From the NCBI GenBank assembly GCA_021162805.1, contig JAGGXZ010000183.1:1-42477 (forward strand): DNA of 42,477 bases. The letters run 5' to 3'. This document shows, piece by piece, positions 32,875-41,465 of this stretch. Numbering within the stretch: the stretch's first letter is position 1; each line of letters begins with the position of its first letter. The notes beneath the pieces were generated by a model. It was not told the origin of the DNA and searched no databases. It saw only the letters and a list, made by a program, of their open reading frames with translations. The position numbers and the translations under genes were made by a program. This DNA comes from Candidatus Poribacteria bacterium (GTDB lineage: Bacteria; Poribacteria; WGA-4E; B28-G17).

Positions 32875-34291
32875 TTCGACCTGTCTCCCGCTTCCTGATG
32901 AAGACGGCGAAATCGTTCCTCTCCTTTATCCCTCTCTTCCAGTAGAGTTCCCCGGGGAAAAGGCCAACGAATTTGTATCCCTTCAGCTCTCTTAAATTTC
33001 CCGGCGGTCGGCCGATGATAATGAGATCCGGCCGATCACGCAGGATCCGATTCAGATCCTCGATCCTCCTGTTGTCCTTCGCCCAAAACCAGAAGGCAGG
33101 CTTTCGACCGCCGTTATGGTTGGCAAAGATGTTCTCCCTGAAATAGGGCAGGATCGATGTCGTCCAGAAAGAGGTCGCGTAGATCCTCTTTTTCTCCAGA
33201 TGGTTTGACCTTATATACTTCACAACGGCCCTGCTAGCTGAGTAAGGGCCTCTGAAATCGGAGATCGAGACGGCCGCCGACCAGAAGATCTGAATCCCGA
33301 TCACAGCGATCATAGAGGTGATGGTCAGTTTCTCAATGACATCCCTCAGCTTTTTCCGTTTCCCCTCCGTTTTTGCCTCACTCCCGAAGCTTATCCACAT
33401 GGCGAAGACCCATATCAGGAAGATGATGCCCTGATGCCATGAGTTATAATATTTGGCCGAGAAGAGAGCCAGCACGACGAAGGTTGACACCAGGTATACC
33501 GACAGCGCTCCTTTAAGCCAGAACCAGATCAGAGAGATCAGCAGAATGGGAATCGAGAGGTATCCGATCTCGGTCGTAGACTCATTTAACACCGTCCTGC
33601 TTAACCTGAGGAAGCGGCCTATCCCGAGGTGGTATCCCCTTGCAAAGGAGGAATCCTCGGGTTGCCAGAGCTGGACGACTATAAGCCCGATAAGGATCGC
33701 GAAGGCCACATATGCTTTCACCTGTTTCATCACGAGCTCGCGGTCTAACTCCGATCTCGCTCTGATCAGATCCACGGCATGTAACAGCATCAACGCTACA
33801 GCTACCAGCATCGTGTATACGCTGGTGTAAGCGAGCAGAGAGAGGAGAAGGGTGTAACGATATATCTTGGCCGTCTTATCCCTATAAGCGATCGCCGTAA
33901 GGAAGAACAACGTTGGGAGAAGCACATAGCTCCTGGCGATAACGGCATACTGATAGAAGATGAAATAGGTGAACGGGAGGGTAAATCTGATGGATTTCGG
34001 GAAGGGAGCGTAGCGGAGGAATATGTAGACCCCTAAGGTGGCGATCAAACCGGATAAAAGGCTGATCGAGCGGTATGGAAGCAGCTTGCTAAAAGGGGTT
34101 AGGATCAGATACCATAGCCCGGGATGGCCTTCATAGCGCAATCTTTTAAAGAGAAGATCAAACGGGTTGGAATCCCTGGCCAAAAGCCACGCCTGCGCCT
34201 CATCGGCCCACGGTTCATGCTTGACGATCACGATGGAGATCGAGATAATGTAGATCAGGAGAACCAGATAGGAAGGATCGAACTTTTTCAT
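32855..34291 (-). CDS. Multi-pass membrane glycosyltransferase (GT-C type)
   Basis: About 478 residues with roughly ten membrane segments. The first loop carries HEPWADEAQAWLLARD, an acidic GT-C motif (DE in the first periplasmic loop) used with polyprenyl-phosphate sugar donors, followed by YEGHPGLWYL. The C-terminal third is a periplasmic soluble domain with IGRPPGNLRELKGYKFVGLF. Known role: transfer of sugars from lipid-linked donors on the outer face of the inner membrane. The ATG at 34291 follows GAGGAAAGA; the frame opens 19 codons earlier in the coiled-coil gene. The last 11 residues (RETGRRMRDRR) are encoded by repeat copy D. Confidence 0.85.
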   Translation of the reverse strand: MKKFDPSYLVLLIYIISISIVIVKHEPWADEAQAWLLARDSNPFDLLFKRLRYEGHPGLWYLILTPFSKLLPYRSISLLSGLIATLGVYIFLRYAPFPKSIRFTLPFTYFIFYQYAVIARSYVLLPTLFFLTAIAYRDKTAKIYRYTLLLSLLAYTSVYTMLVAVALMLLHAVDLIRARSELDRELVMKQVKAYVAFAILIGLIVVQLWQPEDSSFARGYHLGIGRFLRLSRTVLNESTTEIGYLSIPILLISLIWFWLKGALSVYLVSTFVVLALFSAKYYNSWHQGIIFLIWVFAMWISFGSEAKTEGKRKKLRDVIEKLTITSMIAVIGIQIFWSAAVSISDFRGPYSASRAVVKYIRSNHLEKKRIYATSFWTTSILPYFRENIFANHNGGRKPAFWFWAKDNRRIEDLNRILRDRPDLIIIGRPPGNLRELKGYKFVGLFPGELYWKRGIKERNDFAVFIRKRETGRRMRDRR

Positions 34292-34305
34292 TCTTTCCTC
34301 GGCCG

Positions 34306-35310
34306 CTAATCCATCACCCGCCCGTCGATCACCTGCTGCACGTTCCACTCGCGGGCCAATCGGACGGCATCCCTTGTGATTCCCCTGCCGGCTACCACAG
34401 GAATCACCGTGTGAAGTCCAAGCTTCCTCAGGGATTCCGCCCTTCTCACTGCTCTCTCCACATCGTAGGTTCCCACACCCCAGGAGACCTCCACCGCCAG
34501 ATACACCTCCGCCCCGTCATCCCATCTTCTCCCTCGGATCACGGCATCTATTTGGAGCAGGTCTTCGGCTTCCTCTCTGGAGAGGATTCCTCCTTCCACC
34601 CCCTCATCTACCAGGACTGCCAGATCGTCTTCCGAGAGGGTATGAGCCCTTCTTATGAGCCGTCCGAAATAGGCGCCCGCTTTCCTTCTGTATTGCTCTT
34701 CCAAGACGATCCCCTTGAGCTCCCCCACGTCTTTCTCCAATTTCACGTGGGCTTCTGCGAGGATATCCACTCTCGCTATCAGCGCTCTCAGGTTCTCCTC
34801 AGTTTTCCTCTGTGCCTCTACCAGGGCATCCACACGAGCGGCAAGGCTCTCTAGTCTCTCCTCAGTTCTCCTCTGCGCCTCCGCCAGGGCATCCACGCGG
34901 GCGGTTAAGTTCTCCAGCCTCTCCGTCAGAGAATCTACGCGGGCAGTCAGGCTATCCATACGAGCGGTTAAGTTCTCCAACCTCTCCGTCAGGGCATCCA
35001 CGCGGGCGGTCAAGCTCTCCAGTTTCTCTGCCAGAGCATCCACGCGTACGGTCAGGTTATCCACATGTGCAGCAAGGCTCTCCAGTCTCTCCTCAGTTCT
35101 CCTCTGCGCCTCCGCCAGGGCATCCACGCGGGCGGTTAAGTTCTCCAGCCTCTCCTCGGTTCTTCTCTGCGCCTCCGTGAGTTCGCGGACCATCTCCGGA
35201 AGTTTCAAGAGCTCATCGGTCAGAACTAAACGGCGCAGCTCATCCCTCCATTCGGGTTTTTCCTCCAGGATTTTCACAAAGTCATGAAACTCCCTTATCG
35301 TGAACGCCAT
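34306..35310 (-). CDS. Coiled-coil protein with C-terminal nuclease-like domain
   Basis: 334 residues. The first 40 residues are a short helical head. Residues about 41-205 are an uninterrupted coiled coil of repeated heptads (LTARVDALTERLEN, LAEAQRRTEERLES). The C-terminal ~115 residues resemble the PD-(D/E)xK-type domain seen in DUF3782-like proteins: LLQIDAVIRG, YLAVEVSWGVG, TVIPVVAGRGIT. The usual ExK is EVS here, so catalysis is doubtful. Function is unknown in the family. ATG at 35310 behind GGAGGTGG. It lies 15 bases before the glycosyltransferase start. Confidence 0.75.
   Translation of the reverse strand: MAFTIREFHDFVKILEEKPEWRDELRRLVLTDELLKLPEMVRELTEAQRRTEERLENLTARVDALAEAQRRTEERLESLAAHVDNLTVRVDALAEKLESLTARVDALTERLENLTARMDSLTARVDSLTERLENLTARVDALAEAQRRTEERLESLAARVDALVEAQRKTEENLRALIARVDILAEAHVKLEKDVGELKGIVLEEQYRRKAGAYFGRLIRRAHTLSEDDLAVLVDEGVEGGILSREEAEDLLQIDAVIRGRRWDDGAEVYLAVEVSWGVGTYDVERAVRRAESLRKLGLHTVIPVVAGRGITRDAVRLAREWNVQQVIDGRVMD
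34841..35155. repeat. 231-bp-period internal duplication in the coiled-coil gene
   Basis: 34841-34924 and 35072-35155 match over 84 bases with one difference. The offset of 231 bases is 77 codons, exactly 11 heptads, so the duplication keeps the coiled-coil register. Between them lie degenerate 42-base (14-residue) units. This is recent intragenic duplication, not a CRISPR array. Confidence 0.85.
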
Positions 35311-35334
35311 CGTTCCACCTCCGGTAGGCAGGAT

Positions 35335-35363
35335 ATTTTACCATAAAACGGGATAGCCCGCAA
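35335..35363 (-). promoter_or_regulatory. Possible promoter of the coiled-coil/glycosyltransferase genes
   Basis: On the minus strand TTGCGG (35358-35363) and TG-G-TAAAAT (-10 at 35335-35340) are 17 bases apart, directly after the sprA stop. A weak GCGGG-CTAT-CCCGT stem followed by TTT in the same stretch may act as the sprA terminator. The region is only 53 bases long. Confidence 0.45.
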
Positions 35364-38300
35364 TTATCTGAATTCGCCCCTTGCCATCAGGGCTCCGAGG
35401 ATGGAGATATAATCGCGCCCCTCCTCAACCCTGTCGTTGTTGTAGACGATGCTCAGATGCAGGTTCATCCTGATCCGGGAGCTCAAGTTATAATCGGCGT
35501 AGAGGGATGTCTCATACCGCTCGCCTTTGTCCTCCCGGTTAAGCCCCAGGGTTCTGCGCGTTATGACGGTTGCGAAGGTGTTGCGGAGGTTGAAGTCGTG
35601 ATTGAGGCTGATATCCCTATTCAAAAGCGGCAGCGTCAGACTTCCTTCGAGGTGGAGCTTATAGCTGACGTTGAAGTTCGGCTTGATGATGAGCGCCTTG
35701 CCTTTGATCCCGCTCCGTTCGCTTTCCTTGAACGTAAGCATCACGCCTAAGGCCGTACTCGTTCCCCTTCCCCATCTCTGCTGCCAGGCGAGCGATGGGC
35801 TGTGGCCGCGGCTGAAGTAGATCCTCGCCCTCGATGTGCTTCTGGAGTTGGTGGAGTAGGCATATTTGAGCTGAAGGGTGGAGGTGTTGGCCGAGTTGAA
35901 CAGCTTCAGGTCGGCATCATATGAGCTTGAATCATCCTTCGATGTCGTGCCGGCCGTTTTGGAGAAGATGTGATATCTGGAGTAATCGAACCCGATCGAC
36001 GCCCAGGTGAGCGGATCGACTGAGCTGCGGAAGGAGATCCGCGTCCTGCGGGTCGACCGGCTTCTTTCGGGAGCGTCTTCGGGGAGTCTCAGCACATCTA
36101 ACATATCAGTGCCCTCTTTGAGTTTCCGGAGGTAATCCGTGGTCGAGAAGCTCACCCCGCCGCCGAGCGTCGTTGTGGTGATTATCTGCTCGAAGAGGCT
36201 CTTTGTGGGCTTAACCCCCATTCTCTCCCTCTCTTTGAGCTTTCGCTCTATCTTCGCCCTCTCCCTGTCTATCCAATCTCCTCTCTGCTCCTCCATCCTC
36301 TCCAGCTGATCGGGGGTAACCCCGTAGTACTCCAGCCTCCTTCTCTCCCTTTCCTCTATATCCTCCTGGCTTTGGGGGATCTGGGTGGAGATCTCACCCC
36401 CGCTTCCCGAGAGGGATTGAACGGGTTTCTTCTCGAACTTGAACCATTTCTGCGGCCGGATATCCAGGCGGAAGTCCGAATCGATATCCAGGGAGGCATC
36501 CTTATTTCCGCCGAACCACGTCTCGCGAAAGCTGAGCCTCGATCCCAGCGAGGGTCTTATGCCGAGGAAATCCCTCAACGTCGGTCTGAGCGAGAACCTC
36601 TGACTACGTGAGGCCAAGACATATCTGCCGGTTCTCCTCACGCTTTCAGAGCCGGAGGCAATACCTGTTTTAGGCGTCTCCTCCCGATACTCCAGCTCCC
36701 GCACGACGTCATAGCTCGGATTCAGCCCGAAGCCCTGTATCGGATTTATCCTGAGTGAAACAGCACCGCTATCGACCTTCTCCTTCCCCCTGCCCCCATA
36801 ATATCCGCCGTAATAGGAGGACGGATAATATCCCCTGCCTGTGTCCTCGGTTTTGACGGCAGTCTCCGGCTTGACGTCTGCCTCCTCGTGTCTGTACTCC
36901 ACATCCACGCCCAGCTTGCCCTTTAGGTCATATGAAAAGGAGCTCATATACAACGTGCTCAGATCGGTACCGCGTCTCTCGTTCCAGAGGCTCTGCTTGT
37001 CCACCGAAAATCCAAGGGATGGGAAGGGCGGTCGCCTGATCTGTAACGAGAGGTTACGGCTCGTCCCCCTGTTTTTGCCGTAGGTATAGCTGCTGATCGT
37101 GCCTCGACGTGCTTCGGTCTCCGACTCGTTATATCTCATGGTATACCTTATCGGCAGCCAATCGAAGATACGAAGCTCGGAGTTGAAGTTATAGTCATAG
37201 GTGCTCGTGCTATACCCGGATCTGTAGCTGCTATAGTAGGATCCGTACGTCTCCGCCTGTCCGGCTGAGCTTTCGAACTGTTTGTCCTGTCTAGCATATC
37301 CCCCGCGTATGCTCAGCCTCTGGCCGAGCATCAAGGCGAAATCCCCACGCCTCGCCCATCCGGCGCGTATGGTGGGTTCCGCGAGATGTATGTCGTTAAC
37401 CCAGACCTCCCCCTCTATCGGCTCGCCTTTGTCGTTCCTTATACCCAGAAGTATTCCGCCTATGTTCGCTATGGACGGGTTGCCGTGAACCTGGAGGCCA
37501 TCCGGATGACCGTCCCTATCCTTATCCCTCAGGTCTATATCCACCTTCTTCCATCCGACGAAATCCACCGGCATGGTGAACTCATAGTAATCCTGAGTCC
37601 CCTGTTTGAAGATGTTCACCGGTTCAGGGGGTTTGGGCCTTTCATATCCCCCGTATCCGCCATATCTATAGCTGGAGTAATAATATCCGCCTGTTCTGAG
37701 AGCGGTTCCCAAGCGCATGACGAAGGTTCCGCCTTTCCCATCCCCGTGTATCCAGAACGAGAGCCTATCGTACTTCGAGAAATCCTGTCCATCGCCCGGC
37801 CGCTGTCCGCGCAGCGGCTTAGATGTGACACCCATTGAGTTCGGATCCAGTTTATAGTTCAACGTCAGCGATTGTTCCCTGGGCTGTGATTCAAAGAATC
37901 CGAAGCCGGTCTGTACCATAGGGTGAAGCTTCCTGAACTCCCTGTTCCCCTCCAGCTCCTTGTAGGCCGTGAAGTAATCGTCATAGTCGAAGTTATCCTT
38001 AGCCCCTACCAAGAACCTCTCATCCGTCTCCGTTTTAACTGTGCCGGTCTGATCGATCACCACCCCTCGTTCCCATTTGTTTCCGACGATCTCCATCCCG
38101 CTCCACAGCAGCTTCCCCTTAGCCGTCGCACCGCTCTTCTCTATCCAGAGTCTGACATGCTTTATGTATCCCCAGCTTGGAGGTCTGCCCCATGCCTTGG
38201 CCTCCGAAAGGGGGATGCTGAGAAATCGCCATCCACTGTTCCTGTTCTCCTTCTTGAGCCACTCCTTGGGGATGGAATCGAGCGGGATGCTGATCTCGAA

Positions 38301-41300
38301 GTAGGAGTCGATCGTATCCAGCACCATGTCCCCGTTGAGGTCCTCGGTGTCGAGGACGGAATTGCCCGCTCCTATCTGATACTCCACCCCGCCATAGTTG
38401 TAGATCCAACCCGTATCCTCGCCCGACTCCAGGATACCGTTGCCCTTGTACTTCTGGTTCTCGGGCAGATCCTCGAGGGAGAGATCGAGGATGTCCACCT
38501 TCCCATCGCCGTTCGTATCCTGCAGATCCTCGGGGAGATCCTCGCTGTCGAGCCTGTTATCCTCATCTGAATCCTCGCTGACCACGCCGATGTCCACATG
38601 TAGGATGATATCATCATCGCCCTCGACCTTCACCCACATGTTGAGGAAGTCCCTGTCCGAAAGATCGATGCTCTCCTCGGAAAGCGACCTCGACAGCCCC
38701 GCCCAGCTTTTGGTGGCGTTCATATCATACCCGATCTCCATCACAGTCTCCTCCTCGGTCGATCGGGCGAGCGGATTGATGACCGAAGAGGGTAGCCGTC
38801 GGTTCCTATAGTAATTCCCCTCCACCTCCTCCTCGTCCTTCCTGGCCATTCTCAAAAGCACCCGTCCGAAGAGATCGACGTTCGGATCAAGCGGTTTGCT
38901 GGACTGTTTCCAGTCGAACTTGAAAGGGCTGATGGTCGTGGATTCCCTGACACCCTCCATCCCATCCACGAGGGCATATCCGAAGCTGTTGGGATTGTTC
39001 CGGCTGTACGCTGCCTCGCCGCTGAAATCTACGGATAAAGGAAGCTTATCTACGGAGATAAGCGGCAGCGGATCGATCAGCCGGGCGAGATTGAAGGTAT
39101 GACCCAAAGAGGTGTTCACATCGAAGGCTTGAACTCGATTGGGAGCGCCGTTCACATCGGGCACCAGCATTCCACCTCCGCCAGCGTTGTAGATATATCC
39201 GGCCGATATGTGGAATCCCTTCTTAAAGGTTGGGGTGAAAGTGGGGCCAAAGGTGCCGTAACTCCGTCTTCGGGAATATCCTCCGTAATAGCTTCCACCG
39301 AAGCTGCTGTAACCGCCATAGCCGCCGAATCCCCCGAAGCTGCTATATCCACCGCTATAACTGCTATAACCGCTGTAGCCCCCACCATATCCTCTCAGAC
39401 CTCCTCCCATCGGTAGGGTCTGAGAGGATGGAAGTGACAGTTTTGTCTCTTCGGTTCCCTTGGGTTCATATGAGTATTCGGCCCATACCCCGGCGACTGA
39501 CTGCTGCATCGACCCGCCGAAGGGGGCGTATTCATACTCGACCTCTATCTCGTCATACTCGTCCAGCTTCCTGAAGAAGGTTATCGTGCCGGTCTCATAT
39601 ATCATCATGTAATCCACATCTCGCCGTAATTTCTGACCGTTAACCCTTACCACCTCGCTTCCAGGGATGATGTTGAGCCTATTTAAGCTATATGTATCGA
39701 AACGGTAGGAATACTCGGCGTGGATGGTGTACATCTGATCGGTATACCGCGGGTTGTCCGAATAGAGGGCCTCGTTGTTGAGTTGATCCCTGTATTTGTA
39801 GTAGGGGCTTTTGGGGTCTTCTATCATGAACGGATGAGGAGAGGGAAAACGCAGAAGTCCCTTCTCGAAATCGATGAACTCCGGATCGACCATCCCATCA
39901 CCATCCTGATCCAGGCCGAAGATCTGAATGTAGGGCACCGGTCCCTTATCGGTCTGGAAGACGTCCGTTCCTCCCTCGCGCCAGATGGTGATCTCATAGT
40001 CGCGGGGGCTTATGTTTCGGTTGCCGAGGCTATATACGTTTCTCAGCTCCGCCCCGGGCCTATCGGTTTCCTTGATCACCACATATCCGACCTTATCGCC
40101 CGGCTCATCTATCACGCCGTCCCCATCGTCATCCTCGAAGACATGGCCGGGGTTTCCCATCTTCCCTCCGCCTTCTCCGAGGTATTCGTAAGCGGCCACG
40201 ATCCTATATTTGGGCGAGATCGGCTTTAGGAACTCTATCTCGCCCGTGTCGTAGTTGATGTTATAATCCTCGCCCGGATACTGTAGGTCGAAATATCCCT
40301 GAGCGGTTTTAACGCCCCCGACGTTGTTGGTCCCATCGCCGTCATCTATGTAGATCTCCTCACTGCCGGGTTTGATAGGGAGCAGAGACCGGCGGATCAT
40401 GCCGTCTGAATCGACGTTCAGGGCGTAGTATCTGCCTTTGATATAATTCGTATCCGCTATCCTCATGCCCATTCCGCCGCCGGCGCGCTGCGACTCGCCC
40501 CTGGATCTCCATTTGCCTTTGAGCCCCTTACTGCGCGATCCGAAGGCGGTGAGCTTGATCCCCTTGAGCTCGGCCAGAAGCTGGACTCCGAATAGGTTTC
40601 TGGTGAGGTTTAGAAACCTGACGTTAGGGAGGTCAAGTGTCAGATCGCCGAAGGCCGCCTTCTTGATGATGCTGTTCTCCCCACCCTCATACCAGACGGC
40701 GATCTTCTGTTGCTTGTTGCTTATCCCGCTGTAATAATCCGATCCGGTATCGCTGTAATCCACCGAGACATGGGTGTGCTCGCCTATCCTACCGTGCAGT
40801 CCCACCTCCAGAGCCTGCTCGATGTTCAGTCCCGTGGCTCTCGGCCCCCGGTATCCGTAACCACCATAGCCGCCGTAAGATCCATATCCGCCGAAGCTGC
40901 CGAAATCCCCCATGCCTCCCATACCGTAGTCGAAGGAGCTATATCCTCCGTAATAGCCATAGTCATAATCACCACCCAGATCGAATCCGCTGAAACCTGA
41001 CGTGAAGCTTCTATACCCTCCACCGCCGTAGTAGCGGCTGATATCCGATCGACCGAAATAGTGGGTGTAGTTATATTCGAGCGTGATGGACTTATAGCCG
41101 TTTATCTGGAGGTTGGAGTTGAGCGGCAGCTCTATCCCGGGCTCCTCCGATCGGACCTTAAGGCGTCGTTTTCTGAACGATCTTACATCCATCGGCTTCG
41201 TTCCGGACCAATTGGCGATGACCTCCGCGAGCATATCGGCCTTGTCAGGAGGTTCCTTCTCTTCCTTCTCGGCCGGAGCCCAGTCGTCGTTACGGTTATG

Positions 41301-41396
41301 ATCTTCACTCCCCGACGGAACCCACGGATCATCAGCATATAGGACAACCGGCAAGAACGACGCCAGGATGATCGCTATGAGGAAAACTCTGATCAA
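35364..41396 (-). CDS. sprA: SprA-like outer-membrane translocon (type IX secretion)
   Basis: 2010 residues, somewhat shorter than Bacteroidota SprA (about 2400). A signal peptide is visible (VFLIAIILASFLPVVLYADD). Family segments include NIEQALEVGLHGRIGEHTHVS (in part: EQALEVGLHGRIGEHTHVS), ENSIIKKAAFGDLTLDLPN and NLFGVQLLAELKGIKLTAFG, all SprA-type strands; aromatic beta-strands run to the last residue region. Known role: the 36-stranded outer-membrane channel of the type IX system. Odd features: Gly/Tyr/Ser-rich stretches at about 115-190, 665-715 and 1240-1260, and DxDxDG calcium-binding-like repeats near 430, 500 and 975-1060. TTG start behind GGAAGGGG, inside a structured leader. Confidence 0.85.
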   Translation of the reverse strand: MIRVFLIAIILASFLPVVLYADDPWVPSGSEDHNRNDDWAPAEKEEKEPPDKADMLAEVIANWSGTKPMDVRSFRKRRLKVRSEEPGIELPLNSNLQINGYKSITLEYNYTHYFGRSDISRYYGGGGYRSFTSGFSGFDLGGDYDYGYYGGYSSFDYGMGGMGDFGSFGGYGSYGGYGGYGYRGPRATGLNIEQALEVGLHGRIGEHTHVSVDYSDTGSDYYSGISNKQQKIAVWYEGGENSIIKKAAFGDLTLDLPNVRFLNLTRNLFGVQLLAELKGIKLTAFGSRSKGLKGKWRSRGESQRAGGGMGMRIADTNYIKGRYYALNVDSDGMIRRSLLPIKPGSEEIYIDDGDGTNNVGGVKTAQGYFDLQYPGEDYNINYDTGEIEFLKPISPKYRIVAAYEYLGEGGGKMGNPGHVFEDDDGDGVIDEPGDKVGYVVIKETDRPGAELRNVYSLGNRNISPRDYEITIWREGGTDVFQTDKGPVPYIQIFGLDQDGDGMVDPEFIDFEKGLLRFPSPHPFMIEDPKSPYYKYRDQLNNEALYSDNPRYTDQMYTIHAEYSYRFDTYSLNRLNIIPGSEVVRVNGQKLRRDVDYMMIYETGTITFFRKLDEYDEIEVEYEYAPFGGSMQQSVAGVWAEYSYEPKGTEETKLSLPSSQTLPMGGGLRGYGGGYSGYSSYSGGYSSFGGFGGYGGYSSFGGSYYGGYSRRRSYGTFGPTFTPTFKKGFHISAGYIYNAGGGGMLVPDVNGAPNRVQAFDVNTSLGHTFNLARLIDPLPLISVDKLPLSVDFSGEAAYSRNNPNSFGYALVDGMEGVRESTTISPFKFDWKQSSKPLDPNVDLFGRVLLRMARKDEEEVEGNYYRNRRLPSSVINPLARSTEEETVMEIGYDMNATKSWAGLSRSLSEESIDLSDRDFLNMWVKVEGDDDIILHVDIGVVSEDSDEDNRLDSEDLPEDLQDTNGDGKVDILDLSLEDLPENQKYKGNGILESGEDTGWIYNYGGVEYQIGAGNSVLDTEDLNGDMVLDTIDSYFEISIPLDSIPKEWLKKENRNSGWRFLSIPLSEAKAWGRPPSWGYIKHVRLWIEKSGATAKGKLLWSGMEIVGNKWERGVVIDQTGTVKTETDERFLVGAKDNFDYDDYFTAYKELEGNREFRKLHPMVQTGFGFFESQPREQSLTLNYKLDPNSMGVTSKPLRGQRPGDGQDFSKYDRLSFWIHGDGKGGTFVMRLGTALRTGGYYYSSYRYGGYGGYERPKPPEPVNIFKQGTQDYYEFTMPVDFVGWKKVDIDLRDKDRDGHPDGLQVHGNPSIANIGGILLGIRNDKGEPIEGEVWVNDIHLAEPTIRAGWARRGDFALMLGQRLSIRGGYARQDKQFESSAGQAETYGSYYSSYRSGYSTSTYDYNFNSELRIFDWLPIRYTMRYNESETEARRGTISSYTYGKNRGTSRNLSLQIRRPPFPSLGFSVDKQSLWNERRGTDLSTLYMSSFSYDLKGKLGVDVEYRHEEADVKPETAVKTEDTGRGYYPSSYYGGYYGGRGKEKVDSGAVSLRINPIQGFGLNPSYDVVRELEYREETPKTGIASGSESVRRTGRYVLASRSQRFSLRPTLRDFLGIRPSLGSRLSFRETWFGGNKDASLDIDSDFRLDIRPQKWFKFEKKPVQSLSGSGGEISTQIPQSQEDIEERERRRLEYYGVTPDQLERMEEQRGDWIDRERAKIERKLKERERMGVKPTKSLFEQIITTTTLGGGVSFSTTDYLRKLKEGTDMLDVLRLPEDAPERSRSTRRTRISFRSSVDPLTWASIGFDYSRYHIFSKTAGTTSKDDSSSYDADLKLFNSANTSTLQLKYAYSTNSRSTSRARIYFSRGHSPSLAWQQRWGRGTSTALGVMLTFKESERSGIKGKALIIKPNFNVSYKLHLEGSLTLPLLNRDISLNHDFNLRNTFATVITRRTLGLNREDKGERYETSLYADYNLSSRIRMNLHLSIVYNNDRVEEGRDYISILGALMARGEFR

Positions 41397-41406
41397 TTGC
41401 CAACCC

Positions 41407-41459
41407 CTTCCGTTAGATTTGGCTTTTTAAGTGCAAAGAGTTAACGGAAGAGGCCAAAT
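41407..41459 (-). promoter_or_regulatory. Structured sprA leader with two interlocking inverted repeats
   Basis: In mRNA order (minus strand) the segment reads ATTTGGC (b), CT, CTTCCGTTA (a), an 18-base loop, GCCAAAT (b'), C, TAACGGAAG (a'), then GGGTTGGCAA and the TTG start. a/a' is a perfect 9-bp and b/b' a perfect 7-bp pairing, and they interlock rather than nest. a' includes the GGAAG half of the sprA ribosome binding site. The helices could form a pseudoknot or two exclusive hairpins, one of which hides the ribosome binding site. It occupies nearly all of the 69 bases between the acyltransferase stop and sprA. Confidence 0.5.
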
Positions 41460-41465
41460 TGCAGT

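Noticed and set aside
34841-35155. Spaced repeats that look like a second CRISPR array
   Set aside because: They are in-frame coiled-coil heptads within a coding gene, with 231-base period and no uniform repeat-spacer pattern.
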